Shown piece by piece: positions 9,296 to 18,529 of a DNA stretch of 64,000 nt. The position numbers and the translations under genes are program-made. The notes below the pieces were generated by a model. That model had not been told where the DNA came from and made no database searches. It saw only the letters and a list, made by a program, of their open reading frames with translations. The stretch comes from Dichelobacter nodosus. Its GTDB lineage: Bacteria; Pseudomonadota; Gammaproteobacteria; Cardiobacteriales; Cardiobacteriaceae. The stretch's first letter is position 1. The number at the start of each line of letters is the position of its first letter. The stretch spans positions 161,840 through 225,839 of the forward strand of contig NZ_LGVW01000012.1 in NCBI RefSeq assembly GCF_001263335.1. The letters run 5' to 3'.

Positions 9296-11032
9296 TTATG
9301 ACGAATGATCTTTGGACGTCGTCAATAACGGACGCACCAATTCGCGCACGGCATCAGCGCTGGCAGCGTTTAAAGCGCGGGCGAGTAGTTCGCGGCAATG
9401 TCGATAATTTAAGCGCCGGATTAATTGTTTGACCGCCGGCAATCCCGCGCCAGAAATAGATAATTCATCAAATCCCATCGCAAATAATAAGGGTACGGCT
9501 TCAATTTGTCCGCCCATTTCGCCGCAAATGCCGATTGTGCGACCGGTGACTTGAGCGGCATCAACAGCGTGCGCAATCAATCGCAAAACGGCAGGGTGCA
9601 GTCCATCGTATTGAGTGGCAATTTTGCTGTTACCGCGATCAATGGCGAGCGTGTATTGCGTGAGATCATTGCTGCCGATGCTGAAAAAATCGCAAACGGT
9701 TGAGAGTTGAGCGGTGATCAGTGCCGCCGCTGGCGTTTCAATCATCGCGCCGACAGGCAATTGAGGATTGCAGGCAATACCTTGACTTTGCAGGATTTCT
9801 GCTTGTTGCGCGACGGTTTCACGGACGAAACGCATTTCGGAAATATCGTTTACCATCGGCACCATAATATGTAAATTGCCAAAAGCAGAAGCACGAAGCG
9901 CGGCGCGGATTTGTGTTTCAAATAAATCGCGCATTTCGGTATAAATCCGCACGCCGCGCCAGCCTAAAAACGGATTTTCTTCTTGAGGAAAATTGAAATA
10001 CGGCAATGGTTTATCGCCGCCAATATCCAGCAATCGCAAAATCACGGGTTTAGGCGCCAGATGTTCAACTACTTGACGGTAAGCGTGATATTGCACTTCT
10101 TCAGAAGGTTCCGCGGTTGTTGACATAAATAAAAATTCGCTGCGAAATAAGCCGATGCCTTCGCTACCGTAATCGTCAACTAAATGTAGATCCGCGGTAG
10201 AGCCGATATTGGTAAAAAGATGAATGTCTATTCCATCTTGGCTGACGGCGGGCAAATCGCGCAATTCATTGTATTCTTTAGCGGTATTTTCGGCGCTGAT
10301 GATTTCATTTTTAAATGTATTTAAGGTGGATTCATCGGGATCAATGATAAAAAGACCTTGACTGCCGTCGAGAATGGCGGTGGTATCATCTTTGGCGGCG
10401 GAAAGGTGTTCTAATCCCATCACGGCTGGAATGCCTAAATTGCGCGCTAAAATCGCAGCATGACTCGCGCGTCCCCCAAATCGCAGCGCAAAACCGCGCA
10501 CGTGCGCAGGATTGAGTTGCGCGGTTTCGCTCGGCGTTAAATCTTCAGCAACGATAATGCAGTTTTTCGGTGCATTGATTAAAGAAATCAGCGGTTGATG
10601 ATTGAGTGCTTGGAGTAAGTTTTTTTGTAAATCAATAAAATCTGCGGCGCGGGCTTGCAAATATTCATCATCAAGCGCTGCCATGCGCGCTGCGGCTTCG
10701 TCTAAATAATGTTTTACGGCAAACGTTGCCGATTCTTGTTGACGGATCAAGTCCGCGATATCTTTTTCGAATTCTTCGTCGTGCAGCAATTCCAGATGAC
10801 TGGCAAAAATTTCTGCATCATCGGCGCCGGTGGTTTGTAATGTTGAGTGGTAAAGCCGTTGCAGATATTGATCAACTTGCGCTTGTGCGGCGAGAAAATG
10901 TTGTAAATGTTCTTCGATTTCTGCCGGCGCAATTTTTTGCGTTTGAATTTTAGGCGTGGTGGGGATATAGCGCCAGATAGTGCCGATGGCAATACCAGGA
11001 GCCGCGGCAATTCCTTTTTGTTGTGTTTGCAT
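9296..11032 (-). CDS. ptsI: PTS enzyme I (phosphoenolpyruvate-protein phosphotransferase)
   Basis: Enzyme I takes phosphate from phosphoenolpyruvate and passes it to HPr. At 578 residues it is of full family length. It shows the N-terminal start KGIAAAPGIAIG, the active-site histidine in GGRASHAAILARNLGIPAVMG (residues ~188-208), the PEP-binding block GIGLFRSEFLFM, and the C-terminal signature DFFSIGSNDLTQYTLAIDRG with the acid-base cysteine in GICGEMGG. It is coupled to ptsH by a TAATG overlap. No EIIA, EIIB or EIIC gene lies nearby. Confidence 0.96.
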   Translation of the reverse strand: MQTQQKGIAAAPGIAIGTIWRYIPTTPKIQTQKIAPAEIEEHLQHFLAAQAQVDQYLQRLYHSTLQTTGADDAEIFASHLELLHDEEFEKDIADLIRQQESATFAVKHYLDEAAARMAALDDEYLQARAADFIDLQKNLLQALNHQPLISLINAPKNCIIVAEDLTPSETAQLNPAHVRGFALRFGGRASHAAILARNLGIPAVMGLEHLSAAKDDTTAILDGSQGLFIIDPDESTLNTFKNEIISAENTAKEYNELRDLPAVSQDGIDIHLFTNIGSTADLHLVDDYGSEGIGLFRSEFLFMSTTAEPSEEVQYHAYRQVVEHLAPKPVILRLLDIGGDKPLPYFNFPQEENPFLGWRGVRIYTEMRDLFETQIRAALRASAFGNLHIMVPMVNDISEMRFVRETVAQQAEILQSQGIACNPQLPVGAMIETPAAALITAQLSTVCDFFSIGSNDLTQYTLAIDRGNSKIATQYDGLHPAVLRLIAHAVDAAQVTGRTIGICGEMGGQIEAVPLLFAMGFDELSISGAGLPAVKQLIRRLNYRHCRELLARALNAASADAVRELVRPLLTTSKDHSS

Positions 11033-11292
11033 TATTCGTTTAATCCATTTATAAAATCGATGATATGCTGAACGGCGCGTTCTTCATCACTGCCCTGACC
11101 GCGCACTGTGATGTCGTCGCCTTGACTGAATCCTGCTTGGAGGAGTTTCATTAATGATTTGGCATTATGTGCGTGATTATCTTTGATAAGCGTGATTTCT
11201 GATTCAAAGGTTTTCGCCAATTGTACGAGCTCTTTTGCCGGACGCGCATGCAAACCGGAGGCGTTTTTGAGAGTGGTTTTAAGTTCTTTCAC
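11032..11292 (-). CDS. ptsH: Phosphocarrier protein HPr
   Basis: HPr carries phosphate from enzyme I to sugar- or regulator-specific EIIA proteins. The active-site histidine is in GLHARPAKEL and the serine-region helix reads NAKSLMKLLQAG. An ATG at 11316 would add eight odd residues. The GTG at 11292 lies at a good distance from AAGGA (AAGGATATTTTTGTG) and gives the usual 86-residue HPr, so it is chosen. Its stop shares one base with the ptsI start. Confidence 0.93.
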   Translation of the reverse strand: MKELKTTLKNASGLHARPAKELVQLAKTFESEITLIKDNHAHNAKSLMKLLQAGFSQGDDITVRGQGSDEERAVQHIIDFINGLNE

Positions 11293-11439
11293 AAAAATAT
11301 CCTTTTGGGAAATCAATGATGAGTGAGATTCTAGCCGATGCTATCGGGAAAATCAGTAATAACCTTTTTAAACCACAAGCGTCCGTATGCTCAATAAAAC
11401 GTGGCGCAATTTAGACGAGAGAAAAAAAGAAGTAATTCC

Positions 11440-12222
11440 ATGATTAAACAGATTTTTTTTGATATTGATGACACATTATGTCGTTTGGGACGTTTGCCGG
11501 AATATAACGCCCAATTATTACAAGCGCTTCATCAACGAGGTATTCATATCGCTATTGCTACGGGGCGCGGACTTTCTATGTTACCGCCGGATATTGAAGC
11601 GTTATTTACTGCGGGATTGATTGAAGTTTTAGTCAGTATGAACGGGCAATTTAATAGAGTGGGCGAAAAAGTGGTGAGTTGTTATCCGTTATCGTCGGAA
11701 GATATCAGCGATTTAATCGCGCTTTGCCAAAAATATCGCGTTCATTATCAACAAGTTGGTGAAAAACATATTGCGTGGTCTGCAGATATGCGTCATTACG
11801 ATGCCATCACTGCTTCTTTAACGTCTTGCATTATCGATCCTGATTATTATCAAAAATTTCCGGTTTATCAGTTATCGGTTTTTTTGCCCGAATCGCAATT
11901 CGTCGCGCAGATTTATCAATCGTTTACGGAAAAAGGCTATTATTTATTGCCGTGGCGGGGCGGCGCTGATGTGTTACCGCATCAGGCATCAAAAGCGCGC
12001 GGCGTATTTGATATTTGTCAGGCGTTATCGTGGCTTCCGGAAGAAACTATGGCTTTTGGCGATGGCGTCAACGATATTGAAATGTTGCAAGCGGTAGGCA
12101 TTGGCGTTGCGATGGGCGATGCGGGCGACGAGTTAAAAGCGGTGGCAGATTACGTTACGGGAACGGTAGAAGAAAATGGCATTTTGCAGGCGTTACAACA
12201 TTATAAAATTTTGCCGATATAG
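11440..12222 (+). CDS. HAD-superfamily (Cof-type, IIB) phosphatase
   Basis: The 260-residue protein has HAD motif I near its N-terminus (FFDIDDTLCRLG, residues ~5-16), motif II in AIATGRG, and motif IV in MAFGDGVNDIEMLQAVGIGVAMGDA. The large cap between motifs II and III is typical of Cof-type sugar- or cofactor-phosphate phosphatases. A GTG at 11401 is in frame, but ATG 11440 starts directly at the MIKQIFFDIDDT core and is preferred. The substrate cannot be told from the sequence. It overlaps the next gene. Confidence 0.88.
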   Translation: MIKQIFFDIDDTLCRLGRLPEYNAQLLQALHQRGIHIAIATGRGLSMLPPDIEALFTAGLIEVLVSMNGQFNRVGEKVVSCYPLSSEDISDLIALCQKYRVHYQQVGEKHIAWSADMRHYDAITASLTSCIIDPDYYQKFPVYQLSVFLPESQFVAQIYQSFTEKGYYLLPWRGGADVLPHQASKARGVFDICQALSWLPEETMAFGDGVNDIEMLQAVGIGVAMGDAGDELKAVADYVTGTVEENGILQALQHYKILPI

Positions 12223-12601
12223 TTTTTATTTGTGTTGTTTATTAATGGTTTTGCCGATTATGGCGCAACCAAATGCCGCGCGTTTGGTGGAGGCGCATTT
12301 TGAATACGTGAAAATGGTCAAACTTATTTCTGACGAATGTTTGCTGCACGCACAAGCATTTGCTCGATCGCAATCGTCGCGGCAAACCGCCATTGACGTT
12401 ACCCGTTGTTATTCTTTTTTATTGGAAAAGCGCGAACGCATGCAGCATGAATTTATCGACCGCCTCAATCGTTTAAAATTTACCGAAGGCGCGCTGACTG
12501 ATAAAGAAAAAGAATTTATCGCGCTGGTATTTTTTATTGACCAAAATTTGCAAGAAATTGCGGCAACCGTTGAACCGATTTATCAAAAATATCGGCAGTA
12601 A
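12176..12601 (+). CDS. Small secreted protein of unknown function
   Basis: I do not recognise this 141-residue protein. It begins with a basic stretch and a hydrophobic core (FCRYSFYLCCLLMVLPIMAQ), a probable signal peptide cleaved near residue 31, so the mature product should be a ~110-residue, mostly helical periplasmic or secreted protein. There are two cysteines in the mature part (DECLLHAQ and TRCYSF) about 25 residues apart, possibly a disulphide. The start lies 47 bp inside the HAD phosphatase gene in another frame; it is kept because an internal ATG further on would break the signal sequence. Confidence 0.6.
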   Translation: MAFCRRYNIIKFCRYSFYLCCLLMVLPIMAQPNAARLVEAHFEYVKMVKLISDECLLHAQAFARSQSSRQTAIDVTRCYSFLLEKRERMQHEFIDRLNRLKFTEGALTDKEKEFIALVFFIDQNLQEIAATVEPIYQKYRQ

Positions 12602-12609
12602 ATCGGCGC

Positions 12610-13338
12610 TTAACGAATCCATTTATGAACGATGGCATCATATTCTCCATTCGCGCGCAGATTGCGCAATCCCGTTTGGATTTTGTCGAGCAATTCTTTA
12701 TCTTGCCAGCGCACCAAAATGCCTTTATCTTTCGGATCTAATCCTTTCAGCTTCAAAATATGAATATTCATTTTGATTTCAGGGTGTTGCCGGCGTAAAT
12801 ACGATAAAGAAATATAACTGCTAAACAAAGCATCGGCTTCTTGTTTGGCTAACGCTTTTAATCCCAAAAACAGCGTCGCTTTTTTTATCGTGCTAGAAAT
12901 ACCAAAAACTGTCAGCAAAATTTTTTCTTCCGTCGATTCTTCCGGCACCGCAATTTTTAAACTATCGAGATTGGTAACCGTTGGCGTAATCTTTGCGGTC
13001 GGCAAATAACCCACCGCATATTCGGAAGTAAAATAAGGTTCGCTGGTGCCGTAAAGCCGTTGGCGTTCGGGCGTAATTGTAATACCGCCCATAACGATAT
13101 CGCGGCTGCCGTTATCCAGTTTTTCAAATAATTCTGACCAATCATGCGTAAATAATTCAATATTAAGTTTTTGATTTTTGGCAATCGCACGCATCAAATC
13201 CACGTCCAAACCAGTAACATTGCCCGCCTCATTTTTGAAAGCAAAAGGAAAAGCATTGGCAAAAAACGCCACCGAATAAACCTGTGAGCCGCACCATGTT
13301 GACACTAAAAATAAACTGAAAAAAATGATTTTTTTCAC
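12610..13338 (-). CDS. Periplasmic amino-acid-type solute-binding protein (family 3)
   Basis: The protein has the SBP family 3 layout: signal sequence (KKIIFFSLFLVSTWCGSQVYS), then FPFAFKNEAGNVTGLDVDLMRAIAKNQ, DWSELFEKLDNGSRDIVMGGITITPERQ and TSEPYFTSEYAVGY, and a closing block RANGEYDAIVHKWI. Such proteins capture polar amino acids for ABC importers or act as sensory ligand binders. The chosen GTG start (13338) follows AAGGATATTTTTT; an upstream in-frame ATG would put 38 unrelated residues before the signal peptide. At 242 residues it is full length. No ABC permease or ATPase lies beside it, so it is an orphan binding protein here. Confidence 0.87.
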   Translation of the reverse strand: MKKIIFFSLFLVSTWCGSQVYSVAFFANAFPFAFKNEAGNVTGLDVDLMRAIAKNQKLNIELFTHDWSELFEKLDNGSRDIVMGGITITPERQRLYGTSEPYFTSEYAVGYLPTAKITPTVTNLDSLKIAVPEESTEEKILLTVFGISSTIKKATLFLGLKALAKQEADALFSSYISLSYLRRQHPEIKMNIHILKLKGLDPKDKGILVRWQDKELLDKIQTGLRNLRANGEYDAIVHKWIR

Positions 13339-13550
13339 AAAAAATATCCTTGTTGATTCAAAGAGAAAAAAGAAAAACATTTCATGATGTTTTGAGAAAA
13401 AATGCAGCATTATTGATGCACTAGAAATTGGTGAAACTAAAACGCGGCACATTTTAATGTTTTATTTTTACCAAACGATTTCGCGCGACATTACGTTATG
13501 GAAAAATAACGCGCATTTTTATGAGATTTTGATTTTTAAAAAGGAAAATT

Positions 13551-14540
13551 ATGAATTTTACCCCCGCACCTTTATTAGCGCCGTTTTGGCTCAATAACGC
13601 GCACGCCGACACCATCATCACCCGTTTTTTTCCAAAAATTCGTCCGCCGTATCGTCGCGAATGGCATCGCGACAGCAGCGATCAAACCAATATTGCTTAT
13701 GATTTTTTAGACAGCAACCGCGCAGAAGCGCCGTTACTCGTGTTATTTCACGGTTTAGAAGGTTCAAGTTTGAGTCATTACGCCGCGCGCATCACCAGTG
13801 CCGCGCATAAAATCGGTTGGCATGCCGTAGTGCCGCATTTTCGCGGTTGCGGTGGCGTGGAAAATACGGCGCGTTGTATTTATCATTCCGGTGATTCTCA
13901 AGAAATTGCTTTTGTACTCAATCAATTGCAGCAAAAATATCCCAAAATCGTGGCGGTGGGCGTTTCTTTAGGCGGCAATGCATTGGCAAAATATTTGGGA
14001 GAAACGGGGCAGGCGGCGCGCGTTGAAGCCGCGGTTATTATTTCAGCGCCGATTAATTTACCTGCGGCGGGCAAAGCGATGGCAGAAGGCATTAATGCGC
14101 GGTTATATTCGCCCTATTTTTTGCGCAGTTTATTGCCGAAAGTGCGCCGTATGAAAGCGCTTTATCCAGATTTACCGATTCCTGCGGCAGCGCAACCGAA
14201 AACTTTGCGCGATTTTGATGATTTATATACGGCGCCGCTGGCGGGTTTTGCTAACGCGGAAGATTATTATCAGCGCGCATCGGGATTGCCTTATTTGCGG
14301 CGGATTATGCGTCCTACTTTATTATTGAACGCGCAAAACGATCCGTTTTTGCCGGCGCAATTTTTGCCGACGGCGCAAGATGTCTCATCATTTGTGCAAT
14401 TATGCCAACCCAAACGCGGCGGTCATGTGGGTTTTGTCAGTGGAAAATTTATTTTAAAAATAAATTGGTTAGAGCAAACAACGCTCGATTTTTTGCGCGC
14501 GGCAATGGCAGCGTTTCCCGATAAACATCGGGCATCATGA
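13551..14540 (+). CDS. YheT-family alpha/beta hydrolase
   Basis: The 329-residue protein matches the YheT/UPF0017 hydrolases: [14 protein letters not shown] at the N-terminus, [16 protein letters not shown] (oxyanion region), [12 protein letters not shown], the nucleophile elbow [16 protein letters not shown] (Ser in GVSLGG) and a C-terminal catalytic His in RGGHVGFV. Asp is likely in NAQNDPFLP. These cytoplasmic esterase-like enzymes have no well-established physiological substrate. The start at 13551 follows AAGGAAAATT. It is transcribed towards ssb with 64 bp between them. Confidence 0.9.
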   Translation: MNFTPAPLLAPFWLNNAHADTIITRFFPKIRPPYRREWHRDSSDQTNIAYDFLDSNRAEAPLLVLFHGLEGSSLSHYAARITSAAHKIGWHAVVPHFRGCGGVENTARCIYHSGDSQEIAFVLNQLQQKYPKIVAVGVSLGGNALAKYLGETGQAARVEAAVIISAPINLPAAGKAMAEGINARLYSPYFLRSLLPKVRRMKALYPDLPIPAAAQPKTLRDFDDLYTAPLAGFANAEDYYQRASGLPYLRRIMRPTLLLNAQNDPFLPAQFLPTAQDVSSFVQLCQPKRGGHVGFVSGKFILKINWLEQTTLDFLRAAMAAFPDKHRAS

Positions 14541-14604
14541 GATTTTGCGCTCTTTTCTCAAACGCGATACACTTCCGCGCTTTATAGCTTTTTCGGAGGG
14601 AAAA

Positions 14605-15114
14605 ATGGCTGGGGTGAATAAAGTAATTTTGGTTGGCAATGTGGGGCAAAATCCCGATGTGCGCGTAATGACCAATGGCGAACAAGTGGCAAATTTTTCT
14701 TTGGCAACCAGCATGAATTGGAACGACCGGCAAACCGGCGAAAAACGCGAAAAAACAGAATGGCATCGTTGCGTTGCCTACCGTCGTCTCGCGGAAATCA
14801 TCGGGCAATACGTCAGAAAAGGCAGCAAATTATATATTGAAGGACGATTGGAAACACGCAAATGGCAAGATCAAAACGGCATTGATCGTTACACCACCGA
14901 AATCATCGTCAACGAAATGCAAATGCTCGATTCAAGAAATAGCAGCAGTGAACCCTACGATTATCAAGCGCAAAGATCGCAAACAGAAAACGCGTATTCT
15001 GCCGCACCATCAAAACCACAAAAACCTGCCGCGCGTCCGGCGCCGATGCCGTCATCGCCGGATTATGGTCCTGATGGCGCTTTTGATGATCCCGATGATG
15101 AAATTCCGTTTTAA
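14605..15114 (+). CDS. ssb: Single-stranded DNA-binding protein
   Basis: SSB coats single-stranded DNA as a tetramer in replication, repair and transformation. The 169-residue protein has an OB-fold (residues 1-~115, from [20 protein letters not shown]), a flexible Gln/Pro-rich linker, and the acidic C-terminal tip DDPDDEIPF that docks partner proteins. The ATG at 14605, preceded by GGAGGGA, is chosen over an upstream in-frame ATG (14545) that would add an unrelated 20-residue leader. A terminator follows closely. Confidence 0.96.
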   Translation: MAGVNKVILVGNVGQNPDVRVMTNGEQVANFSLATSMNWNDRQTGEKREKTEWHRCVAYRRLAEIIGQYVRKGSKLYIEGRLETRKWQDQNGIDRYTTEIIVNEMQMLDSRNSSSEPYDYQAQRSQTENAYSAAPSKPQKPAARPAPMPSSPDYGPDGAFDDPDDEIPF

Positions 15115-15140
15115 AAGATTGTGGTACTTTTGAAATGAAA

Positions 15141-15166
15141 AAACGCGCCGTTCGGTGCGTTTTTTT
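15141..15166 (+). terminator. Intrinsic terminator after ssb
   Basis: A stem of AACGCGCCG with GGTGCGTT (one mismatch or bulge, loop TTC) is followed by seven Ts. Confidence 0.8.
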
Positions 15167-15202
15167 ATGAAATACGCAAAATTGCGTTTAAAAATCGAAT
15201 GA

Positions 15203-16237
15203 TTAAAAACGTTTACCGATTTGGTCATAATATTTTTTGGCGCCGCGATGCAGCGGAATGCCGATGGCGTCTAAAGAATTGTTGATTTGATAAGCGTTGT
15301 AAATGGCGGAGACGAACCACGTCGGGCGATTATTGGGCTCCCATAATGCGCGGGTTAATTGATAAACCATGGTTTCATCAACATCTTTGCGCGTTACCAA
15401 TAAAGCTTGCACGGCAATCGTATTAATTTCATCGCTGATGGAATGGTAATAATGGAGCGGGAGCGTGACGGTTTTATAGTATGTATTAGCGCTGCCGAGT
15501 TGATTGCTGATCGTATTGGGGAGCGTTAAAAAGCGAATGGGTTTTTCGGTTTCCAGTTGTTGCAATAAAGGATTGGGCACGCCAGAAAGCACGATTAAAA
15601 CATCGATTTCTTTTTTCTTAAAAGCTTCAATACTTTTTTTAATTGGTTGAAAATTAAGCGTTATTTGTTCTGGTGGCAACGCTAAAGCATTCAATACGTC
15701 TTTTGCGACGATTTGCGCGCCCGAAAAATCCGATCCCAGCGCAACGCGTTTACCGGCAACATCTGCCCAACTTTTAATAGCGCTGTCGGCGTGCACAACG
15801 GTTTGCAAAACTTCAGGATATAAACTCGCAACTGCTTGTAAATCTTCAAAAACGCCTTCTTTTTCAAATAATCCTTTGCCGTTTTGCGCCATATAAGCAA
15901 CGTTGGATTGAACCAGCGCAAAATCAACCGTTTTTGCGCGCAACAAATGGATATTTTCGATGGAACCGCGCGAGCTTTTATTCACGAAAACGGTACGACT
16001 AACGCCGCAGGCTTGTTTTTCATCGCATATTTGCGCTTCGGTTCGGCTGGCTAAAGCGGAAATATCAATGCCCGTGCGGTAATAAAGTCCTTCATAAAAA
16101 CCGCTGGCAATCATGGGCGTATGCAACGATTGAGGCGCTGGCGTTGGTTTTGAAGCGGCAGGCGGCGCGGTATTAATCTCAAAAAGGGGCAGCGATTCAA
16201 CGGCAGCGGCAAGCAAGGCAAGCAATAAAAAAGGCAT
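15203..16237 (-). CDS. TAXI-family TRAP transporter solute-binding protein
   Basis: The 344-residue protein begins with a hydrophobic signal sequence (MPFLLLALLAAAVESLP) and a Pro/Ala-rich linker, then a TAXI-type receptor domain: IASGFYEGLYYRTGIDIS, then SRGSIENIHLLRAKTVDFALVQSN, the ligand segment LYPEVLQTVVHADSAI and DVAGKRVALGSDFSGAQIVA. Members bind glutamate, 2-oxoglutarate or other organic acids and feed a fused DctQM permease. No TRAP permease is nearby, so it either serves a distant one or acts in sensing. The gene lies just downstream of the L,D-transpeptidase on the same strand. Confidence 0.85.
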   Translation of the reverse strand: MPFLLLALLAAAVESLPLFEINTAPPAASKPTPAPQSLHTPMIASGFYEGLYYRTGIDISALASRTEAQICDEKQACGVSRTVFVNKSSRGSIENIHLLRAKTVDFALVQSNVAYMAQNGKGLFEKEGVFEDLQAVASLYPEVLQTVVHADSAIKSWADVAGKRVALGSDFSGAQIVAKDVLNALALPPEQITLNFQPIKKSIEAFKKKEIDVLIVLSGVPNPLLQQLETEKPIRFLTLPNTISNQLGSANTYYKTVTLPLHYYHSISDEINTIAVQALLVTRKDVDETMVYQLTRALWEPNNRPTWFVSAIYNAYQINNSLDAIGIPLHRGAKKYYDQIGKRF

Positions 16238-16249
16238 GTTTTCTCCCAG

Positions 16250-16996
16250 TTAATAGACACTCAAAATGTGATTTAATTCATAGCGTCCAGCGTTGACTTG
16301 CACGACGGGCGGCGTGGCGTAATGTTCAAAATAATCATAAGCTGGTTTGAGCATTTGCCAGAAATCATACCACCGATGATATTGGTATTTTGCGAGATTC
16401 GCCGGCGTCAGCGGAAATGGAAAAATATGAACGGGAACGGAAGGCTGCCCGTGCCATAATGCCGCTTCGATAATTTGATAAATTTCCTCAATTTGTTCAT
16501 CGCCCATCGCATAACAACCGTTGGAAACGCAGTTGCCGTGTACCATCAAATAATCTCCGGTGTAACCGTGCGCGCGATCGTAAAGATTGGGAAAACCCAA
16601 ATTAAAAGCCAAATGAAAACGACTGTTGGGATTGAGTTGCGATAATCCCACGTAATAAATGCCTTCTGGCGCTTGTTTATCGCCGCGGCGCACTTTGGGC
16701 CCTAATTGACCGGAGAACGCGCAAATCGGGAATTTTTGATACAAATGGTAACGATCATCGTCCTTTTTAAGCCACAATTCTAAAACGCGTTCTTCCTTAA
16801 AAATGCGCACAAAAACCGGCGCGCCCAATTGAAAACCGCGCACTTCTAGATGACGCGCCAGCGGTAAATTCCACCAATTTTGCACGCCCGCCGGCAAACG
16901 CGAAAAAGGTGCTTCTTCCCGCACCACGTTTTGTTCGGGCGCGCGGCAGGAAATTAATGCTAATAAACTGAAAAAAATCAGAAATAATCGATTCAT
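16250..16996 (-). CDS. YafK/DpaA-type L,D-transpeptidase lipoprotein
   Basis: The catalytic signature HGNCVSNGCYAMGDEQIEEIY shows the YkuD-fold His and Cys in the arrangement of the YafK subgroup (the E. coli member, DpaA, detaches Braun lipoprotein from peptidoglycan). The N-terminus is a lipoprotein signal with lipobox LISC (residues ~15-18), placing it on a periplasmic membrane face. The ATG at 16996 overlaps the dacB stop as ATGA; an upstream ATG in the dacB tail would spoil the signal. At 248 residues it is normal. Operon context with PBP4 supports a role in peptidoglycan remodelling. Confidence 0.88.
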   Translation of the reverse strand: MNRLFLIFFSLLALISCRAPEQNVVREEAPFSRLPAGVQNWWNLPLARHLEVRGFQLGAPVFVRIFKEERVLELWLKKDDDRYHLYQKFPICAFSGQLGPKVRRGDKQAPEGIYYVGLSQLNPNSRFHLAFNLGFPNLYDRAHGYTGDYLMVHGNCVSNGCYAMGDEQIEEIYQIIEAALWHGQPSVPVHIFPFPLTPANLAKYQYHRWYDFWQMLKPAYDYFEHYATPPVVQVNAGRYELNHILSVY

Positions 16997-18444
16997 TGCG
17001 TATCCACCCAACGGAATACATCGTCTTGAAACGGGCGACCGGCGGCAGCGGTTTTGCCGTTCGTGATGATAACGACGATATAAGTATTCCCATTTTCTGC
17101 TAAAAGATAACCGGCAAAAGAGCGCACTTCGTCGATTGTGCCCGTTTTTCCGTAAATGCGCCCGGCTAATTTTTCACCGCGAAAGCGTTTTTTCAAAGTT
17201 CCGGAATGTCCTGCTACCGCCAGCGAGCTGATAAACGTATCGGCATATTCGGAATGATACATTTTGAATAATAAAGTCGCTAAATCGCCGGCGCTGACGC
17301 GCGTTTGCCGCGAAAGCCCCGAACCGTTATCGATAATGGCATGCTCGAGTGGTACGCCGAATTGTCGTAAGGTTTCTAAAACGGCGCGCCGTCCGGATTT
17401 TAAATTTGCCGGTTGACCGTAAGCAAAAGCGCCCAGCGTGAGCATCAATTGCCGCGTCATTACGTTATTACTCAATTGATTCATTTTTTGAATTTGTTCG
17501 GCAAGCGGCAAAGATAAGCCGGTGTAATAAATTTTTGCCGTTTTGGGAACCGTTGCGATGACGCCGCTGCCATCAAAACTGCCGCCCAATTGATGCCAAA
17601 TTTGATAAAACAAATAATAAAACTGTTCGCTTGCCTCGCCGAGCGCTAACGTCAATTCACAAGCGCCGCAGGCGGTGGAATAAGCGCCGCTGACTTGTAA
17701 CCGCGCGAAACCGTTTTCTTCTCTAATGAGCGCAACATTGGGTGCGTAATTTTTTTGGCAGGATTTATTAGAAATCGTGAGCTGGTTTTCAATCGTCCAA
17801 TTCGCGATATTCGGCGATAACAGCAAACGCACGGCACGGTCTCCCTGTGGCACAATTTGCACTTTAATCGTTCGAAAATTCACCATTAATGGATTGGGAA
17901 TGGCGTTATACGCCGATAATGGGTGACCATCAAAAGCCGCAGCATCGCGCTCTTCTGGCGGCAATTGATAAAGTGACATATCCAGCACGATGTTGCCCGT
18001 AATATGGCGCAAACCTTGATCGCGCAAAGCTTGCAGCATTTGCGTTAATTGTTCTTCCACCAAAAACGGATCACCGCCGCCTTTAATGTATAAATTGCCT
18101 TGACTGACGCCATTGGCATCAGGCAATTTGTCTAAATAAAATTCGGTTTGCCAACGATAATCCGCACTCATACGAATCAGTCCAGCGGCGGTGGTTAATA
18201 ACTTGGCAGTAGATGCCGGCGCGCGCAGCGTCGTATCGTTAAGATTGACCAACGGCACTGTATTACGAACATTTTGCACGACAACGCTCACATCTTCTTG
18301 CGCCAGATGGTGTTTATTGAGCAAATCAACGATTGCCACAGGAATTTGTTGCGCTATCGCCGGAAACGTCAACATAACCAATAACATGAAATAAAAACGC
18401 GGCTGCCGGCAGAATTCCTGAACCTTATGAAAAAATTGCATCAT
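16993..18444 (-). CDS. dacB: Penicillin-binding protein 4 (D-Ala-D-Ala carboxypeptidase/endopeptidase)
   Basis: PBP4 trims D-alanine from pentapeptides and cleaves cross-links in the periplasm. The 483-residue protein carries an N-terminal signal (RFYFMLLVMLTFPAIA, cleavage before QQ), SxxK motif ASTAKLLT, SxN motif in MNQLSNNVMTRQ, and KTG motif in RIYGKTGTIDEVRSFAGYL. The large insert between SxxK and SxN, including four cysteines, is typical of class C low-mass PBPs. A second ATG directly follows the first. It is translationally coupled to the L,D-transpeptidase gene. Confidence 0.93.
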   Translation of the reverse strand: MMQFFHKVQEFCRQPRFYFMLLVMLTFPAIAQQIPVAIVDLLNKHHLAQEDVSVVVQNVRNTVPLVNLNDTTLRAPASTAKLLTTAAGLIRMSADYRWQTEFYLDKLPDANGVSQGNLYIKGGGDPFLVEEQLTQMLQALRDQGLRHITGNIVLDMSLYQLPPEERDAAAFDGHPLSAYNAIPNPLMVNFRTIKVQIVPQGDRAVRLLLSPNIANWTIENQLTISNKSCQKNYAPNVALIREENGFARLQVSGAYSTACGACELTLALGEASEQFYYLFYQIWHQLGGSFDGSGVIATVPKTAKIYYTGLSLPLAEQIQKMNQLSNNVMTRQLMLTLGAFAYGQPANLKSGRRAVLETLRQFGVPLEHAIIDNGSGLSRQTRVSAGDLATLLFKMYHSEYADTFISSLAVAGHSGTLKKRFRGEKLAGRIYGKTGTIDEVRSFAGYLLAENGNTYIVVIITNGKTAAAGRPFQDDVFRWVDTQ

Positions 18445-18529
18445 TTTTTAAAATACCCATTCGGAGCTTGCTCGAAATTCCAAAAAAAGGTCGTTATTAT
18501 AATCCGTTGATTTTTATCCAACCATTTTT

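Noticed and set aside
13339..13452. N-terminal extension of the solute-binding protein
   Set aside because: The extra 38 residues precede a complete signal peptide, and the GTG at 13338 has a good ribosome-binding site.
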